From a virus, in the IMG/VR virus record IMGVR_UViG_3300036770_007412, positions 1 through 21,030 of that record: 21,030 bases of DNA; one strand, written 5' to 3'. Below are positions 13,042-20,835 of this stretch, piece by piece. The notes beneath the pieces were generated by a model, which was not told the DNA's origin, searched no databases, and saw only the letters and a program-made list of their open reading frames with translations. Position 1 is the first letter of the stretch. Every line of letters begins with the position of its first letter. Both the position numbers and the translations under genes were made by a program.

Positions 13042-15392
13042 AGCTTGCAGGCCTCACAATCTTCTTCAAAGTTTTCTACGATCACAGGCTTACTAAAACC
13101 GTTGACATGAAAGCCGTTAACATGCTCTTTCTTTGTCTCCTCACTGTCATGTGATTCTTTGGCGCCTGCCTTATTGATTAGACTGTAATAAAATGTTTTG
13201 ATGCCCCATTTGTGTGCCTGCATAAGGTTTTTAGCGATCAATGTAGTTGGTACCTTGCCGCCTGAAAAGTGTGCAGGATTATAAAAAGTATTGGTAGATA
13301 TACTTTGATCTACGTAAGCAGCTAATACAGCCGCAGTTTTAAGATAACCAACACAATCAGTCTGCTCCCACATCAATTGATATTTGTTTTTTAATTTTTG
13401 ATAATCAGGGACTACTTGTGTAAATGAACCAGCTTTTGATTCTTTGGTCGATATCAAACTCATCGGAAGCTCTATGCCATTAGTAGAATTAATAACGACA
13501 GAACTAGACTCCACCGGAGCGATAGCCATAAGAGTTGCGTTCCTAACTCCATGTTCTTTCATTTCCTTTCTCAATGATTCCCAATCTAATTCTGGTTTGA
13601 AGCTGGTCAGTTCATCAACTCCCTTCGATCTTCTTTCCCAAGGAAAAATACCTTGACCATAGAAAGTGCGATCACTGTCTTTACACCTGCCTCTCTCCTT
13701 GGCTAACTCCACAGTGGCCTCAGTGAGATAATATGCCTGATGTTCGATCCATGTTTTGACTTCAGCCAAAGCATCTTTCTCTCCGTATTTGAGTCCGCGC
13801 TTGGCATGCCAATAGGCTAAATTAGTAACGCCAATACCTAATGGCTGGATCTCATCGTTGCTAAGTTTGCTTTGTATGCTTAAGAAATCTTGATAATCAA
13901 GTATATTGCACAGGCTACGCTGAAGTATACGACAAGCACGGCGCATGTCCTCAGGATTGCGGCAGGCACCCCAGTTAATGGACCCAAGGGTGCAAAGAGC
14001 AATTCTGCCTTCCGGATCGTCGAGTCTTTTGAATGGGCGTGTAGGAAGTAAGATTTCACAGCATAGATTTGACTGATAGATCGTATGATATTCTGGATCA
14101 AACGGTCCTTGATTCATGACATTGTCGATGAACACTAGATAGATGCGACCAGTATCAGTTCTCTCCTTTAGTATTCCGCTTTTAAAAACTTCCTCTGCGG
14201 TCATGGTCTTTTTTCTAAGTCCAGGACGCTTTTCGTATTTAACGTAAAGTTCTTCGAACAGCTCTGTATCTTTGTAAAATGCTTCGTACAGATCCGGTAC
14301 TTCATTGGGATCAAAGAAAGTAATGTTTTCTTTATTTTTAAATCGACGCCAAAAGAATGCACTGAGTACTACACCATAATCCATGTGCCTTACACGGGTT
14401 TCTTCTGTACCTTGGTTGTTTTTGAGTACAATAAGGTCGTCAAACTGATGATGCCATATCGGATAAAACACAGTAGCTGACGCATTTCTAATACCTCCTT
14501 GTGAACAAGAGCGTAAATCACCGAACCATTTCTTTAGGAATGGTATCATGCCGGTGTGCATGATCTCTCCTCCTCTGATGGGAGAACCTAGTGGGCGGAG
14601 ACGTCCAACCTCCAGGCCGATGCCAGCACGTTTGCTAGCATACTTTGCCATCATTTCTCCGGAAGCAAATATGCTATCCAGGTCGTCATCAGAGCGAATA
14701 AGCACACAACTGCTAAACTGCTTGGTAGGAGTACCGAGGCCAGCAAGGACAGGTGTAGCCAAGGTAAAAAGTCCATCACTAGCGGCGTTGTAGTATTCTT
14801 TGATGTATCGCATTCTTGCTGCGTTAGGTTCTTCTTTATGAAAGACCGTAGCCGCTGCGACCATATATCTGACTTGGGGAGTTTCATAGATTTCCTTTGT
14901 ACTACGATTTTTAACAAGATACTTTTCAATTAACTGTTCGATGGCTGCATAGCTGTATTCTTCGTCCTTGGCATGATCGATCATGTCGTCCATTTTATTC
15001 CAATCATCTTCCGAATACCATTCGAGTAATTCAGGAGTGTACAATCCTGTTTCCACATTCTTTTTAACTATATCAAATAGTTTACCCGGTTCGTAGCTAC
15101 CATAGACATCTTTACGCAACATACTGAGACGCTGCTTTCCAGCAACATATTGATAATTGGTATTTCCTACATCTGGATTATTTTCGACGTCGATGAGATC
15201 AACGATTGCTCTAAGAGTAATCTCGTCAATCTCTCTAGTAGTAATACCATCATAAAAGTGAGGTTGTGCTTTGATTTCTATCATGCTCTGACTGACGTCG
15301 GCAATTCCTTTACATACCTTAGCTACCTGAGCTTGCCATTTCTCTATGGTCAAAGACTCTTTGGCTCCATTCCTTTTAGTTACGCTTATCAT
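13038..15392 (-). CDS. nrdA: Class Ia ribonucleotide reductase large subunit
   Basis: The 784-aa protein is the catalytic subunit. The N-terminal ~95 residues look like an ATP cone (VTKRNGAKESLTIEKWQAQV), the allosteric activity site. Active-site residues are C229 (FSSCVLI), N442/C444/E446 (SNLCCEILLPT) and C467 (ALCTLGSINWG); the radical-transfer Tyr pair is in KTFYYSLIN, and the C-terminal CEACKL supplies the redox Cys pair served by glutaredoxin. The protein has no visible intein or frameshift. The ATG overlaps the upstream stop as ATGA. Confidence 0.97.
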   Translation of the reverse strand: MISVTKRNGAKESLTIEKWQAQVAKVCKGIADVSQSMIEIKAQPHFYDGITTREIDEITLRAIVDLIDVENNPDVGNTNYQYVAGKQRLSMLRKDVYGSYEPGKLFDIVKKNVETGLYTPELLEWYSEDDWNKMDDMIDHAKDEEYSYAAIEQLIEKYLVKNRSTKEIYETPQVRYMVAAATVFHKEEPNAARMRYIKEYYNAASDGLFTLATPVLAGLGTPTKQFSSCVLIRSDDDLDSIFASGEMMAKYASKRAGIGLEVGRLRPLGSPIRGGEIMHTGMIPFLKKWFGDLRSCSQGGIRNASATVFYPIWHHQFDDLIVLKNNQGTEETRVRHMDYGVVLSAFFWRRFKNKENITFFDPNEVPDLYEAFYKDTELFEELYVKYEKRPGLRKKTMTAEEVFKSGILKERTDTGRIYLVFIDNVMNQGPFDPEYHTIYQSNLCCEILLPTRPFKRLDDPEGRIALCTLGSINWGACRNPEDMRRACRILQRSLCNILDYQDFLSIQSKLSNDEIQPLGIGVTNLAYWHAKRGLKYGEKDALAEVKTWIEHQAYYLTEATVELAKERGRCKDSDRTFYGQGIFPWERRSKGVDELTSFKPELDWESLRKEMKEHGVRNATLMAIAPVESSSVVINSTNGIELPMSLISTKESKAGSFTQVVPDYQKLKNKYQLMWEQTDCVGYLKTAAVLAAYVDQSISTNTFYNPAHFSGGKVPTTLIAKNLMQAHKWGIKTFYYSLINKAGAKESHDSEETKKEHVNGFHVNGFSKPVIVENFEEDCEACKL

Positions 15393-15865
15393 CGATTCTC
15401 TCTATTGTCTTTCTTAAATGCAAGGATATTTATTGCTCTAGGTTCCTTGGGGAAAATCTTATTTGTCCCTATCTTTTCAAGAACATCGGCCCTAGCTACG
15501 GCACCGTAATCGGCGTTGAGCACCCACTGATGATCTATTACCAACGGAAAAATATGTTCTTTATCGAAAGGGTTAATAGACATATGTATCTCGAAAACCG
15601 ACTCCATAAACCGCTGAGTTAATTGAAGAGTATACAGCATCCCCAAGGCGATTGCAAGATTATCATACTTCCCATCGAGTATCAATTTCCAGGGGTCAGG
15701 CCACTTTTCTGGCTCGAATGGATCGATATACGGACTTACGAAAGGAGCTTTGGACCAATAAAGAACACAGTCATCTAACGGGTTGACACTATGCTGTATA
15801 AGGTTTCGAAATCTTTTCCATTCCGCTAGTCTATCGATACCATAGGTATCAAAGAGCGTAGCCAA
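15389..15865 (-). CDS. Conserved-looking phage protein of unknown function (158 aa)
   Basis: The protein begins at a TTG codon (15865), overlapping the fibre gene by 17 nt; no ATG or ribosome site fits, so the start is uncertain. Motifs are DRLAEWKRFRNLIQHSVNPLDD, YWSKAPFVSPYIDPFEPEKW, and WKLILDGKYDNLAIALGMLY followed by a helix LTQRFMESVFEIHMS. It looks like a soluble alpha-helical protein. I recall similar proteins near tail genes in marine T4-like phages, function unknown. Confidence 0.7.
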   Translation of the reverse strand: MATLFDTYGIDRLAEWKRFRNLIQHSVNPLDDCVLYWSKAPFVSPYIDPFEPEKWPDPWKLILDGKYDNLAIALGMLYTLQLTQRFMESVFEIHMSINPFDKEHIFPLVIDHQWVLNADYGAVARADVLEKIGTNKIFPKEPRAINILAFKKDNRENR

Positions 15866-17735
15866 GGCTATAAGAGATAAAGCCAGCGGCTGCGTTGCCT
15901 ACAGGATTCACATATTTTAGGAGTACTGTATCAACAACACTGTCGCTGTCGTTATCTAACAAATCTGCACTGAATTGAAAATCTGTCATAGTTGTTCCCC
16001 CTGAAGAATATGTGTAATTGTCTGAAATGGTAACACTAGTAGCATCAGTGTTCACAGTCATTGTCAGAGTTCCTACCCTAACATGTGTGTTTAAACTTAA
16101 AGTATATTCTAGTCTAATAACTTGATTAGCTGATGAAAATATGCTCAAAGGTCTTGGGCTATCGCTTAGATAAATTTCTGAATAGTTTCTGTCTAAGAAA
16201 CTAGAATGTGCTGCGTTGTCAACTTCAATGATACCTTCGATAGTGGTCAACGATACTATGGAAGACTCTTGGTGTCTGTTGCTGGTGCAATCTACTAGAA
16301 CATTATCGAAGTAATTTCCAAAACTCACGATCGGTGCGACTGGATTAGACGAACTGCCGGTGCCGTTACCGCAATTTTTAAATTTGCATCTTAGGACCTT
16401 CATACCCTTGCCGATAATAGAATTGATGGCCTGGTTTGCTATCTGTTCGAAAACTGTGTCTCTGATATTCCAAAAATGTTCTTGTCCTTGCACACCGCCT
16501 ACATATACACCAGTGTCGCAAATAAAGAATTTACAATCGTCAAACGTAACTTCAGTATCGAATGCAGTGCTTTGCTGACATTCGATAGCTATAGGAGTGT
16601 TTTCGAAATCGCAACCATGGAATTTAATATCAGTGGTCCTGGTACCAAATAAATCATTAGACCAAAATACCGACGACCTAGCATCGTCAGATCCGTCGCT
16701 GTATTCTTGCAGGATAGGCGACACAGATGCAGGAGCAGATAAACCATCTGCCTGCGAAACCACATTGATGTTGGCAGTGATCAGACTAGACGCTGCTGAA
16801 CTGCTATTGGCTGTTATCTTTAAAGATGTGCCGGCCACTGAAGCGCTGAACAATGTAACAAATGTAGGATCACTGTTGAGCAATCCTACTAGCTGTCCTA
16901 ATGTGGCCACATAAGTGACTGCGAAGGATTGTGTGATGGTTGTGGATACTCCACTACCGGATACAACAATATTACCACCAGCAGATACGATAGGAATGTT
17001 ATAAACGGCATTGGCATTTTCGGCGACAAAAACCACATCGCCTAATTCATAATTACCAACCCATTTTACGTCTGTGAATTTAAAATTCACGCAGCCTGTC
17101 AAGTCAGTCTGTCCTGTGTTATGACTTACGGTAACATTTCTTATTTCTACGTTTTCTGGTCTGTCACCGCTGGTAAAACTGCCTTGTTCGGTTCCTGTTT
17201 CAGAAATAAAAACTATGGAAAAGTTGTTTATATCTAACACAGTCTTGTCTTGATTCTCGCCTTCGATGATAGTGTTGGCTGGTATCCTAAGATTCCTTGT
17301 GAATAGATATGTTCCATTAGGAACTTTTAATTTTTTTCTATATCTGTGATCGGTGCTTCTAAACAACTGATTGCAGGCAGTTTCAAATGCATCTGTGCAA
17401 TCTGTACTGCCGTCTGGAGTGGCGCCGAAATCTAATACACTTACTTCGATTTCGTCTAGCTTACCTTGTAGCGATCTAGGAACAGTACCTACAATAGATA
17501 GATCAGGCTTAGCGAATTCGTACGCAGAAGCTAATTCAATTAGGTTATCGTGTTCGGTCAATATTTTTGTATTACCGACATACGGTGCACCTTCTGTAAG
17601 CGATCCGTTGCCTATGAACAGTTCTTGAGTGTCTACTGCCCAAGCAAATTCAGCAGAGCTTAATTGAGGAACTCCTATTCCAGAGTTTTTCTGTCCTCGA
17701 CGGACCTGTATGCGACTTATTTGGACAACGGCCAT
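15849..17735 (-). CDS. Tail fibre/tailspike with right-handed beta-helix
   Basis: The 628-aa protein has a typical phage attachment N-terminus: QISRIQVRRGQ, then LSSAEFAWAVDTQELFIGNG and APYVGNTKILTEHDN. From residue 100 the pectate-lyase-3-like pattern LDFGATPDGSTDCTDAFETA begins a right-handed parallel beta-helix with repeated short strands (VEIRNVTVSHNTGQ, IKFHGCDFENTPI, FDDCKFFICDTGV, LRCKFKNCGNG). The C-terminal ~100 residues form a separate beta domain ending FISYSLGYAL. It is likely the receptor-binding or polysaccharide-cleaving spike. AAGGAT lies before the ATG, and a late-type promoter box lies about 23 nt upstream. Confidence 0.9.
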   Translation of the reverse strand: MAVVQISRIQVRRGQKNSGIGVPQLSSAEFAWAVDTQELFIGNGSLTEGAPYVGNTKILTEHDNLIELASAYEFAKPDLSIVGTVPRSLQGKLDEIEVSVLDFGATPDGSTDCTDAFETACNQLFRSTDHRYRKKLKVPNGTYLFTRNLRIPANTIIEGENQDKTVLDINNFSIVFISETGTEQGSFTSGDRPENVEIRNVTVSHNTGQTDLTGCVNFKFTDVKWVGNYELGDVVFVAENANAVYNIPIVSAGGNIVVSGSGVSTTITQSFAVTYVATLGQLVGLLNSDPTFVTLFSASVAGTSLKITANSSSAASSLITANINVVSQADGLSAPASVSPILQEYSDGSDDARSSVFWSNDLFGTRTTDIKFHGCDFENTPIAIECQQSTAFDTEVTFDDCKFFICDTGVYVGGVQGQEHFWNIRDTVFEQIANQAINSIIGKGMKVLRCKFKNCGNGTGSSSNPVAPIVSFGNYFDNVLVDCTSNRHQESSIVSLTTIEGIIEVDNAAHSSFLDRNYSEIYLSDSPRPLSIFSSANQVIRLEYTLSLNTHVRVGTLTMTVNTDATSVTISDNYTYSSGGTTMTDFQFSADLLDNDSDSVVDTVLLKYVNPVGNAAAGFISYSLGYAL

Positions 17736-17757
17736 AAGATATTCATCCTTATTCGGG

Positions 17758-17765
17758 TATTTATC
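17758..17765 (-). promoter_or_regulatory. T4-type late promoter box before the tail fibre
   Basis: GATAAATA on the minus strand fits the NATAAATA late box described for T4-like cyanophages and lies about 23 nt before the fibre ATG at 17735. It overlaps the stop region of the nuclease gene. Confidence 0.5.
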
Positions 17766-18462
17766 TTAATGAGTTGTAGTATTCTTCTACTTTAAGAAGC
17801 CACTTGTCCTGGTATTCTGAAAAGTCTTTAGGCCATAGGTCAAATTGCTGATATTCACATGCTCTAGAACACATAAACACATGACCTTCTTTTATATCGG
17901 TTCCGTAGACTTCGTTGTGAGCCATGATATACGCGACCAGCTGCATTTTGTAATCTTCAACCCATTCTTCTTTTTTAGGGCGGTTTGTTTGTTTATAGTC
18001 ACAAACAGAAGGATTTCCTTTATATACAGCTACAAGATCTGTGGTTCCGGAGAATAGTCCGGGAAAATATAAACTTTGCTCCATGGCCCAGACTTCATTG
18101 ACATCTGACAGACCGTTCTTGATTATTTCGTCTGCCATAGCGTTTGCTTGCACATGCACTGGATTGTTGCCTGGTTGCCTTTGCAATCCGCAGATAAATC
18201 TTTCAAGATTAGCATGCATAGCTGTTCCTACACCCGAAGCTTCTGTAGTTATTTGTTTAGCTTTTTCTTCTCCCACACGCTTTTTCCACTCGTTTAAGTG
18301 GGTCATATCTTTGGTAGCACTTAATATAGTAGTTACCGATGGAAGATTTTCGCCGTCTGGTGTTAGATAAACTCGTTTCCTTGTAACAGGATCAGTTATC
18401 TGTTGGCAGTTTTTATATTCAAACTTTTGTATGTAAGGCGGCGGAGTATAAACATTAGTCAT
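17761..18462 (-). CDS. PD-(D/E)XK-family exonuclease
   Basis: The 233-aa protein has the RecB/MGME1-like nuclease motifs: H83 in GTAMHANLERFI, E128 in AMEQSLYF, D142 in GTTDLVAVYKG, D155-Y-K157 in VCDYKQTNRP, and the Q motif YKMQLVAYIMAH. Such enzymes process DNA ends in recombination, replication or host-DNA breakdown. The N-terminal VTTILSATKD is also typical of these phage proteins. No Shine-Dalgarno precedes the ATG; a TTGACA-N17-TAATAT promoter would start the mRNA only about a codon or two before it, so it may be leaderless or nearly so. Confidence 0.85.
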   Translation of the reverse strand: MTNVYTPPPYIQKFEYKNCQQITDPVTRKRVYLTPDGENLPSVTTILSATKDMTHLNEWKKRVGEEKAKQITTEASGVGTAMHANLERFICGLQRQPGNNPVHVQANAMADEIIKNGLSDVNEVWAMEQSLYFPGLFSGTTDLVAVYKGNPSVCDYKQTNRPKKEEWVEDYKMQLVAYIMAHNEVYGTDIKEGHVFMCSRACEYQQFDLWPKDFSEYQDKWLLKVEEYYNSLR

Positions 18463-18469
18463 CTTGTAT

Positions 18470-18498
18470 ATATTACAAGATTTTTAGATCAATGTCAA
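18470..18498 (-). promoter_or_regulatory. Sigma70-like promoter for the nuclease gene
   Basis: A perfect TTGACA (18498-18493), 17-nt spacer, and TAATAT (18475-18470). The -35 box overlaps the TGA of the upstream gene. An 8-bp inverted repeat, ATCTTGTA/TACAAGAT (18461-18481), covers the -10 box and the start codon, and could be an operator or an RNA hairpin. Confidence 0.6.
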
Positions 18499-18863
18499 GC
18501 CTGGGCGGCTAATTGTTGCGGAGCAGCAGAAGCAGCCATTTTGTCTACTGCGGCCTGGCTGTCTTCTGGTCCCTTGGTGCCATCACCTTTGGGTGCTTCG
18601 TCAGGTGCTCCTGGAACATTTAATTCTATTCCATCGGCGTTGAAATTCTTAACAATGGCTTGTATAGCTGGAGTAGAGTCATACATAGCTTTAAATGTTT
18701 CGTAGTCAGCTGCCAGCTCAAATCCACTGGCATCTAACACTCTGTTCAAACCTGCCCAATTCAGTTTCGCTGGTGCTTTTTTGCTAGAAGCTCTGCCGAT
18801 ATAATTTTTCAATATAGCAATAAATTTATCGACACCAGGATCCGAGAATTCAAAAAATCTCAT
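18495..18863 (-). CDS. Unknown protein (122 aa), C-terminal low complexity
   Basis: It starts MRFFEFSDPGVDKFIAILKN, has a helical core (KLNWAGLNRVLDASGFELAA, then YETFKAMYDSTPAIQAIVKNF) and a tail rich in Ala, Pro and Gln. Its start overlaps the upstream stop as TAATG. It is the last of three coupled genes under the late promoter at 19944, so a role in head or tail assembly is possible. No family is recognised. Confidence 0.7.
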   Translation of the reverse strand: MRFFEFSDPGVDKFIAILKNYIGRASSKKAPAKLNWAGLNRVLDASGFELAADYETFKAMYDSTPAIQAIVKNFNADGIELNVPGAPDEAPKGDGTKGPEDSQAAVDKMAASAAPQQLAAQA

Positions 18864-19105
18864 TACTGAGCTACCTTGACCTTGGTACCGGTTGGTATTG
18901 GTAGTTTCTTCTCTCCGGCCTTTTTCGGATCCATCTGTAGAGATAGTTCTCCTTTTGGATCTTGGCTCAGCTTAGGGGAATTAGGATTCTTTTTGTCGAT
19001 AACAGTTTTGGTACCCTTGGTTTTGTCTACCAAGACTGTTTCTTTATCGTCGTCCTTTTCGACACTGAGCTCGCCTTGCTCGGATAATATCTCAAAAATT
19101 TTCAT
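18863..19105 (-). CDS. Small Lys/Asp-rich unknown protein (80 aa)
   Basis: The protein, MKIFEILSEQGELSVEKDDD then ETVLVDKTKGTKTVIDKKNP and further polar sequence ending GTKVKVAQ, is highly charged and probably disordered. The opening MKIFEILSE is like the MRFFEF start of the next gene and the start of other T4-like prohead-region proteins, but I cannot assign it. It is joined to both neighbours by ATGA and TAATG overlaps. Confidence 0.65.
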   Translation of the reverse strand: MKIFEILSEQGELSVEKDDDKETVLVDKTKGTKTVIDKKNPNSPKLSQDPKGELSLQMDPKKAGEKKLPIPTGTKVKVAQ

Positions 19106-19923
19106 TCTGATAGCACTTTCAAAAGGCGATTACCGAAGTTAATACTTTCTCTTTTTTCTCTACCAGCTTCATCTGGACCGGCTGCTGGTTCTGCAGCAGC
19201 GAAATCATCGGCCGGTAGCTCATCTGCAGGATTCATCGCATCGGGTTCTGCCATGCCCATTTCGTCACCTTCTGGAGCCTCTGGCTCGGCTCCCAGCATG
19301 TCCATAGGTTGTTGTCCTGTGGCCAATGCCTGTACTCCGTTGCTGATAGTTTCTCTGGTTGATTTTAGATTTTCTAATGCAGACTGTATGGCAGGAGCAA
19401 CTTGACTGATAAATGCTTTGGCCTGTTCCTGGCCCATTTCGTCACGTATAGAATCACCTAACTGTAACAGTGTTTCGTTTTCCATGCCTGCTAATTCTTC
19501 AATCCAACGTCCTACTCTATCCACCATAGTTTTAGCAGTGACTATAGCTGAGGCTTGTTGTACCTCGCCTTCTGTTACTGATTTCATTTCTTCTTCCTCT
19601 GAGTTTATTAATGATTCTACTTCTATTTGTTCTACAGATTCTATTTCATCTGTCTTGACAGCAAATTCTGTTCTTTCAGCTATCTCGGCATTGATCGCAT
19701 CAAGCATCCACTGTGCTCTAGTGTAGGTTTCGTCTTCTAGATTTTCGTTGAATCCCGAAGATGTTCTAGTTTGACTAAGTTGTGTGCGCAGTCTGTTTCT
19801 AGCATCTTCTAACTGTATCAATGTAAAAGATTCTAGGTTCAACTTTTTTCCAAAAGTCTTTTCTAAACCTTCGTTAAGGCGCTTGGCTGTTCTGTTTAAT
19901 CTAAAGATATCTGAAGTTTTCAT
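19102..19923 (-). CDS. Acidic helical protein, possible scaffold/core component (273 aa)
   Basis: The protein has an N-terminal helical part (RLNEGLEKTFGKKLNLESFT, IQLEDARNRLRTQLSQTRTS), an acidic linker, a second helical domain (QQASAIVTAKTMVDRVGRWI, ENETLLQLGDSIRDEMGQEQ) and a Pro/Glu/Ala-rich disordered stretch (residues about 205-255). This resembles acidic internal scaffold or core proteins, but no named family is recognised. A TATAAATA late promoter lies 20 nt upstream of the ATG with AGGA as ribosome site, so it is expressed late, in line with a virion-assembly role. Confidence 0.7.
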   Translation of the reverse strand: MKTSDIFRLNRTAKRLNEGLEKTFGKKLNLESFTLIQLEDARNRLRTQLSQTRTSSGFNENLEDETYTRAQWMLDAINAEIAERTEFAVKTDEIESVEQIEVESLINSEEEEMKSVTEGEVQQASAIVTAKTMVDRVGRWIEELAGMENETLLQLGDSIRDEMGQEQAKAFISQVAPAIQSALENLKSTRETISNGVQALATGQQPMDMLGAEPEAPEGDEMGMAEPDAMNPADELPADDFAAAEPAAGPDEAGREKRESINFGNRLLKVLSE

Positions 19924-19943
19924 AAGATCCTACCCTAATGAAG

Positions 19944-19951
19944 TATTTATA
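19944..19951 (-). promoter_or_regulatory. T4-type late promoter box
   Basis: TATAAATA on the minus strand, identical to the T4 late -10 box, 20 nt before the 273-aa gene and in a gene-free stretch of 33 nt. In T4 such boxes are read by the host polymerase with phage sigma gp55. Confidence 0.7.
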
Positions 19952-19956
19952 CTAAT

Positions 19957-20391
19957 CTAACACAATCTTTCGGCTTTTTTCTTAGCGGATAGAGCTCGAT
20001 CTTTAGTTTCTTGATATCTCGCCCAGAATATTTCTGCTTTATCTAGATCCTTCTTAGCCAGCGATTTATCATAGTGCGATTTAAAATGCATCATCTCAAC
20101 ATAGTTATTGCCGTAGACTTGATCTAATCTATACAGTTCGTTAATTACACTCCAACTTTGTTTTAGACTTATGAGGTTGGCCATTTTTATTGCAACGATA
20201 TTAAGACTTATGTTGCTAAAAATCAATTGGTTATTTTCGTACAGATGTTTTACCGTGCCCTGGCTGACTATTAATACAGATCCTACTAATATACCAGCGT
20301 CGGTTTTAACAGGCAGAATCTGCCCGTTGCCCATAAGTTTTTTATGGGTAGATTCTACTACCTTGTTAAATTTATCCTTGATATTGGCCAT
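19957..20391 (-). CDS. Unknown phage protein (144 aa)
   Basis: It begins MANIKDKFNKVVESTHKKLM, has a beta part (GILVGSVLIVSQGTVKHLYE, FSNISLNIVAIKMANLI) and a helical, Lys-rich C-terminus (KKDLDKAEIFWARYQETKDR, SAKKKAERLC). No family is recognised. The ATG comes directly after the T-run of a terminator, with no ribosome site between them, so how it is translated is unclear. The late box at 19944 lies after its stop and does not serve it. Confidence 0.7.
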   Translation of the reverse strand: MANIKDKFNKVVESTHKKLMGNGQILPVKTDAGILVGSVLIVSQGTVKHLYENNQLIFSNISLNIVAIKMANLISLKQSWSVINELYRLDQVYGNNYVEMMHFKSHYDKSLAKKDLDKAEIFWARYQETKDRALSAKKKAERLC

Positions 20392-20418
20392 AAAAAAAGA
20401 GGACTCTGCAGTCCTCTT
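20392..20418 (-). terminator. Rho-independent terminator
   Basis: On the minus strand AAGAGGACT and AGTCCTCTT form a perfect 9-bp stem with a GCAG loop; counting the two T that close the stem, seven T in a row follow the last C. It ends 17 nt after the coiled-coil gene and runs straight into the ATG of the next gene. Confidence 0.85.
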
Positions 20419-20435
20419 ATTTAACTGGGTAGTTT

Positions 20436-20747
20436 TTACAGTCCCATCAAATTGGTTAGGATGCTAATATCAAAATGTCCAGCCCATCCCAACGCTGCTG
20501 CTGCACCTAGGATCAGATACATCCATTTGTTTTTGAATTTTTCTATTTCGTGTATCTTGCCGGCCAACTCATTGTGTTGAGTTGTAGCTTCAGATCTCAT
20601 CTCAGCCAATGTTTGTTTGAGATCGTCTCTGGTTCTGTCTAAACAATCGTGCATGTCTTTGACATCCACTTTGATTCCGTCAATTTTCTCGTCGATGTGC
20701 TGGACTTTGGTCTCAAGCACACCTACACGCTCCGCCACTGTTGCCAT
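20436..20747 (-). CDS. Coiled-coil protein with C-terminal TM (XhlA-like layout)
   Basis: The 103-aa protein has a long heptad region (residues 3-70: VAERVGVLETKVQHIDEKID then VDVKDMHDCLDRTRDDLKQT) followed by one hydrophobic segment at about 75-92 (WMYLILGAAAALGWAG). This is the layout of XhlA-type phage proteins, which anchor at the membrane and help lysis, but the family cannot be proved by eye. AAAGGAG lies 8 nt before the ATG, and a late promoter box lies about 80 nt upstream, with a terminator after the gene: it looks like a single-gene late unit. Confidence 0.8.
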   Translation of the reverse strand: MATVAERVGVLETKVQHIDEKIDGIKVDVKDMHDCLDRTRDDLKQTLAEMRSEATTQHNELAGKIHEIEKFKNKWMYLILGAAAALGWAGHFDISILTNLMGL

Positions 20748-20789
20748 AAGGCATCTCCTTTGATTAAGTCAAGGTCCGCTCCGGACATG

Positions 20790-20819
20790 TGCCTAATAAT
20801 ATGCCTTACAACTGTGCCT
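20790..20819. repeat. Three short direct repeats in a leader
   Basis: TGCCT occurs at 20790-20794, 20802-20806 and 20815-20819 (AGGCA on the minus strand), spaced 12 and 13 nt, between the late promoter box and the coiled-coil gene. A small hairpin, GTCCG/CGGAC (20774-20786), follows. The role is unknown. Confidence 0.4.
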
Positions 20820-20827
20820 TAAAATAA

Positions 20828-20835
20828 TATTTATA
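20828..20835 (-). promoter_or_regulatory. T4-type late promoter box
   Basis: TATAAATA on the minus strand, about 80 nt before the coiled-coil gene. It overlaps the stop codon of the upstream partial gene. Confidence 0.65.

Noticed and set aside
15427-15434. AATAAATA late-promoter-like box before nrdA
   Set aside because: It lies inside the coding sequence of the upstream gene, and nrdA is translationally coupled to that gene; late control of nrdA is also unexpected. Likely chance.
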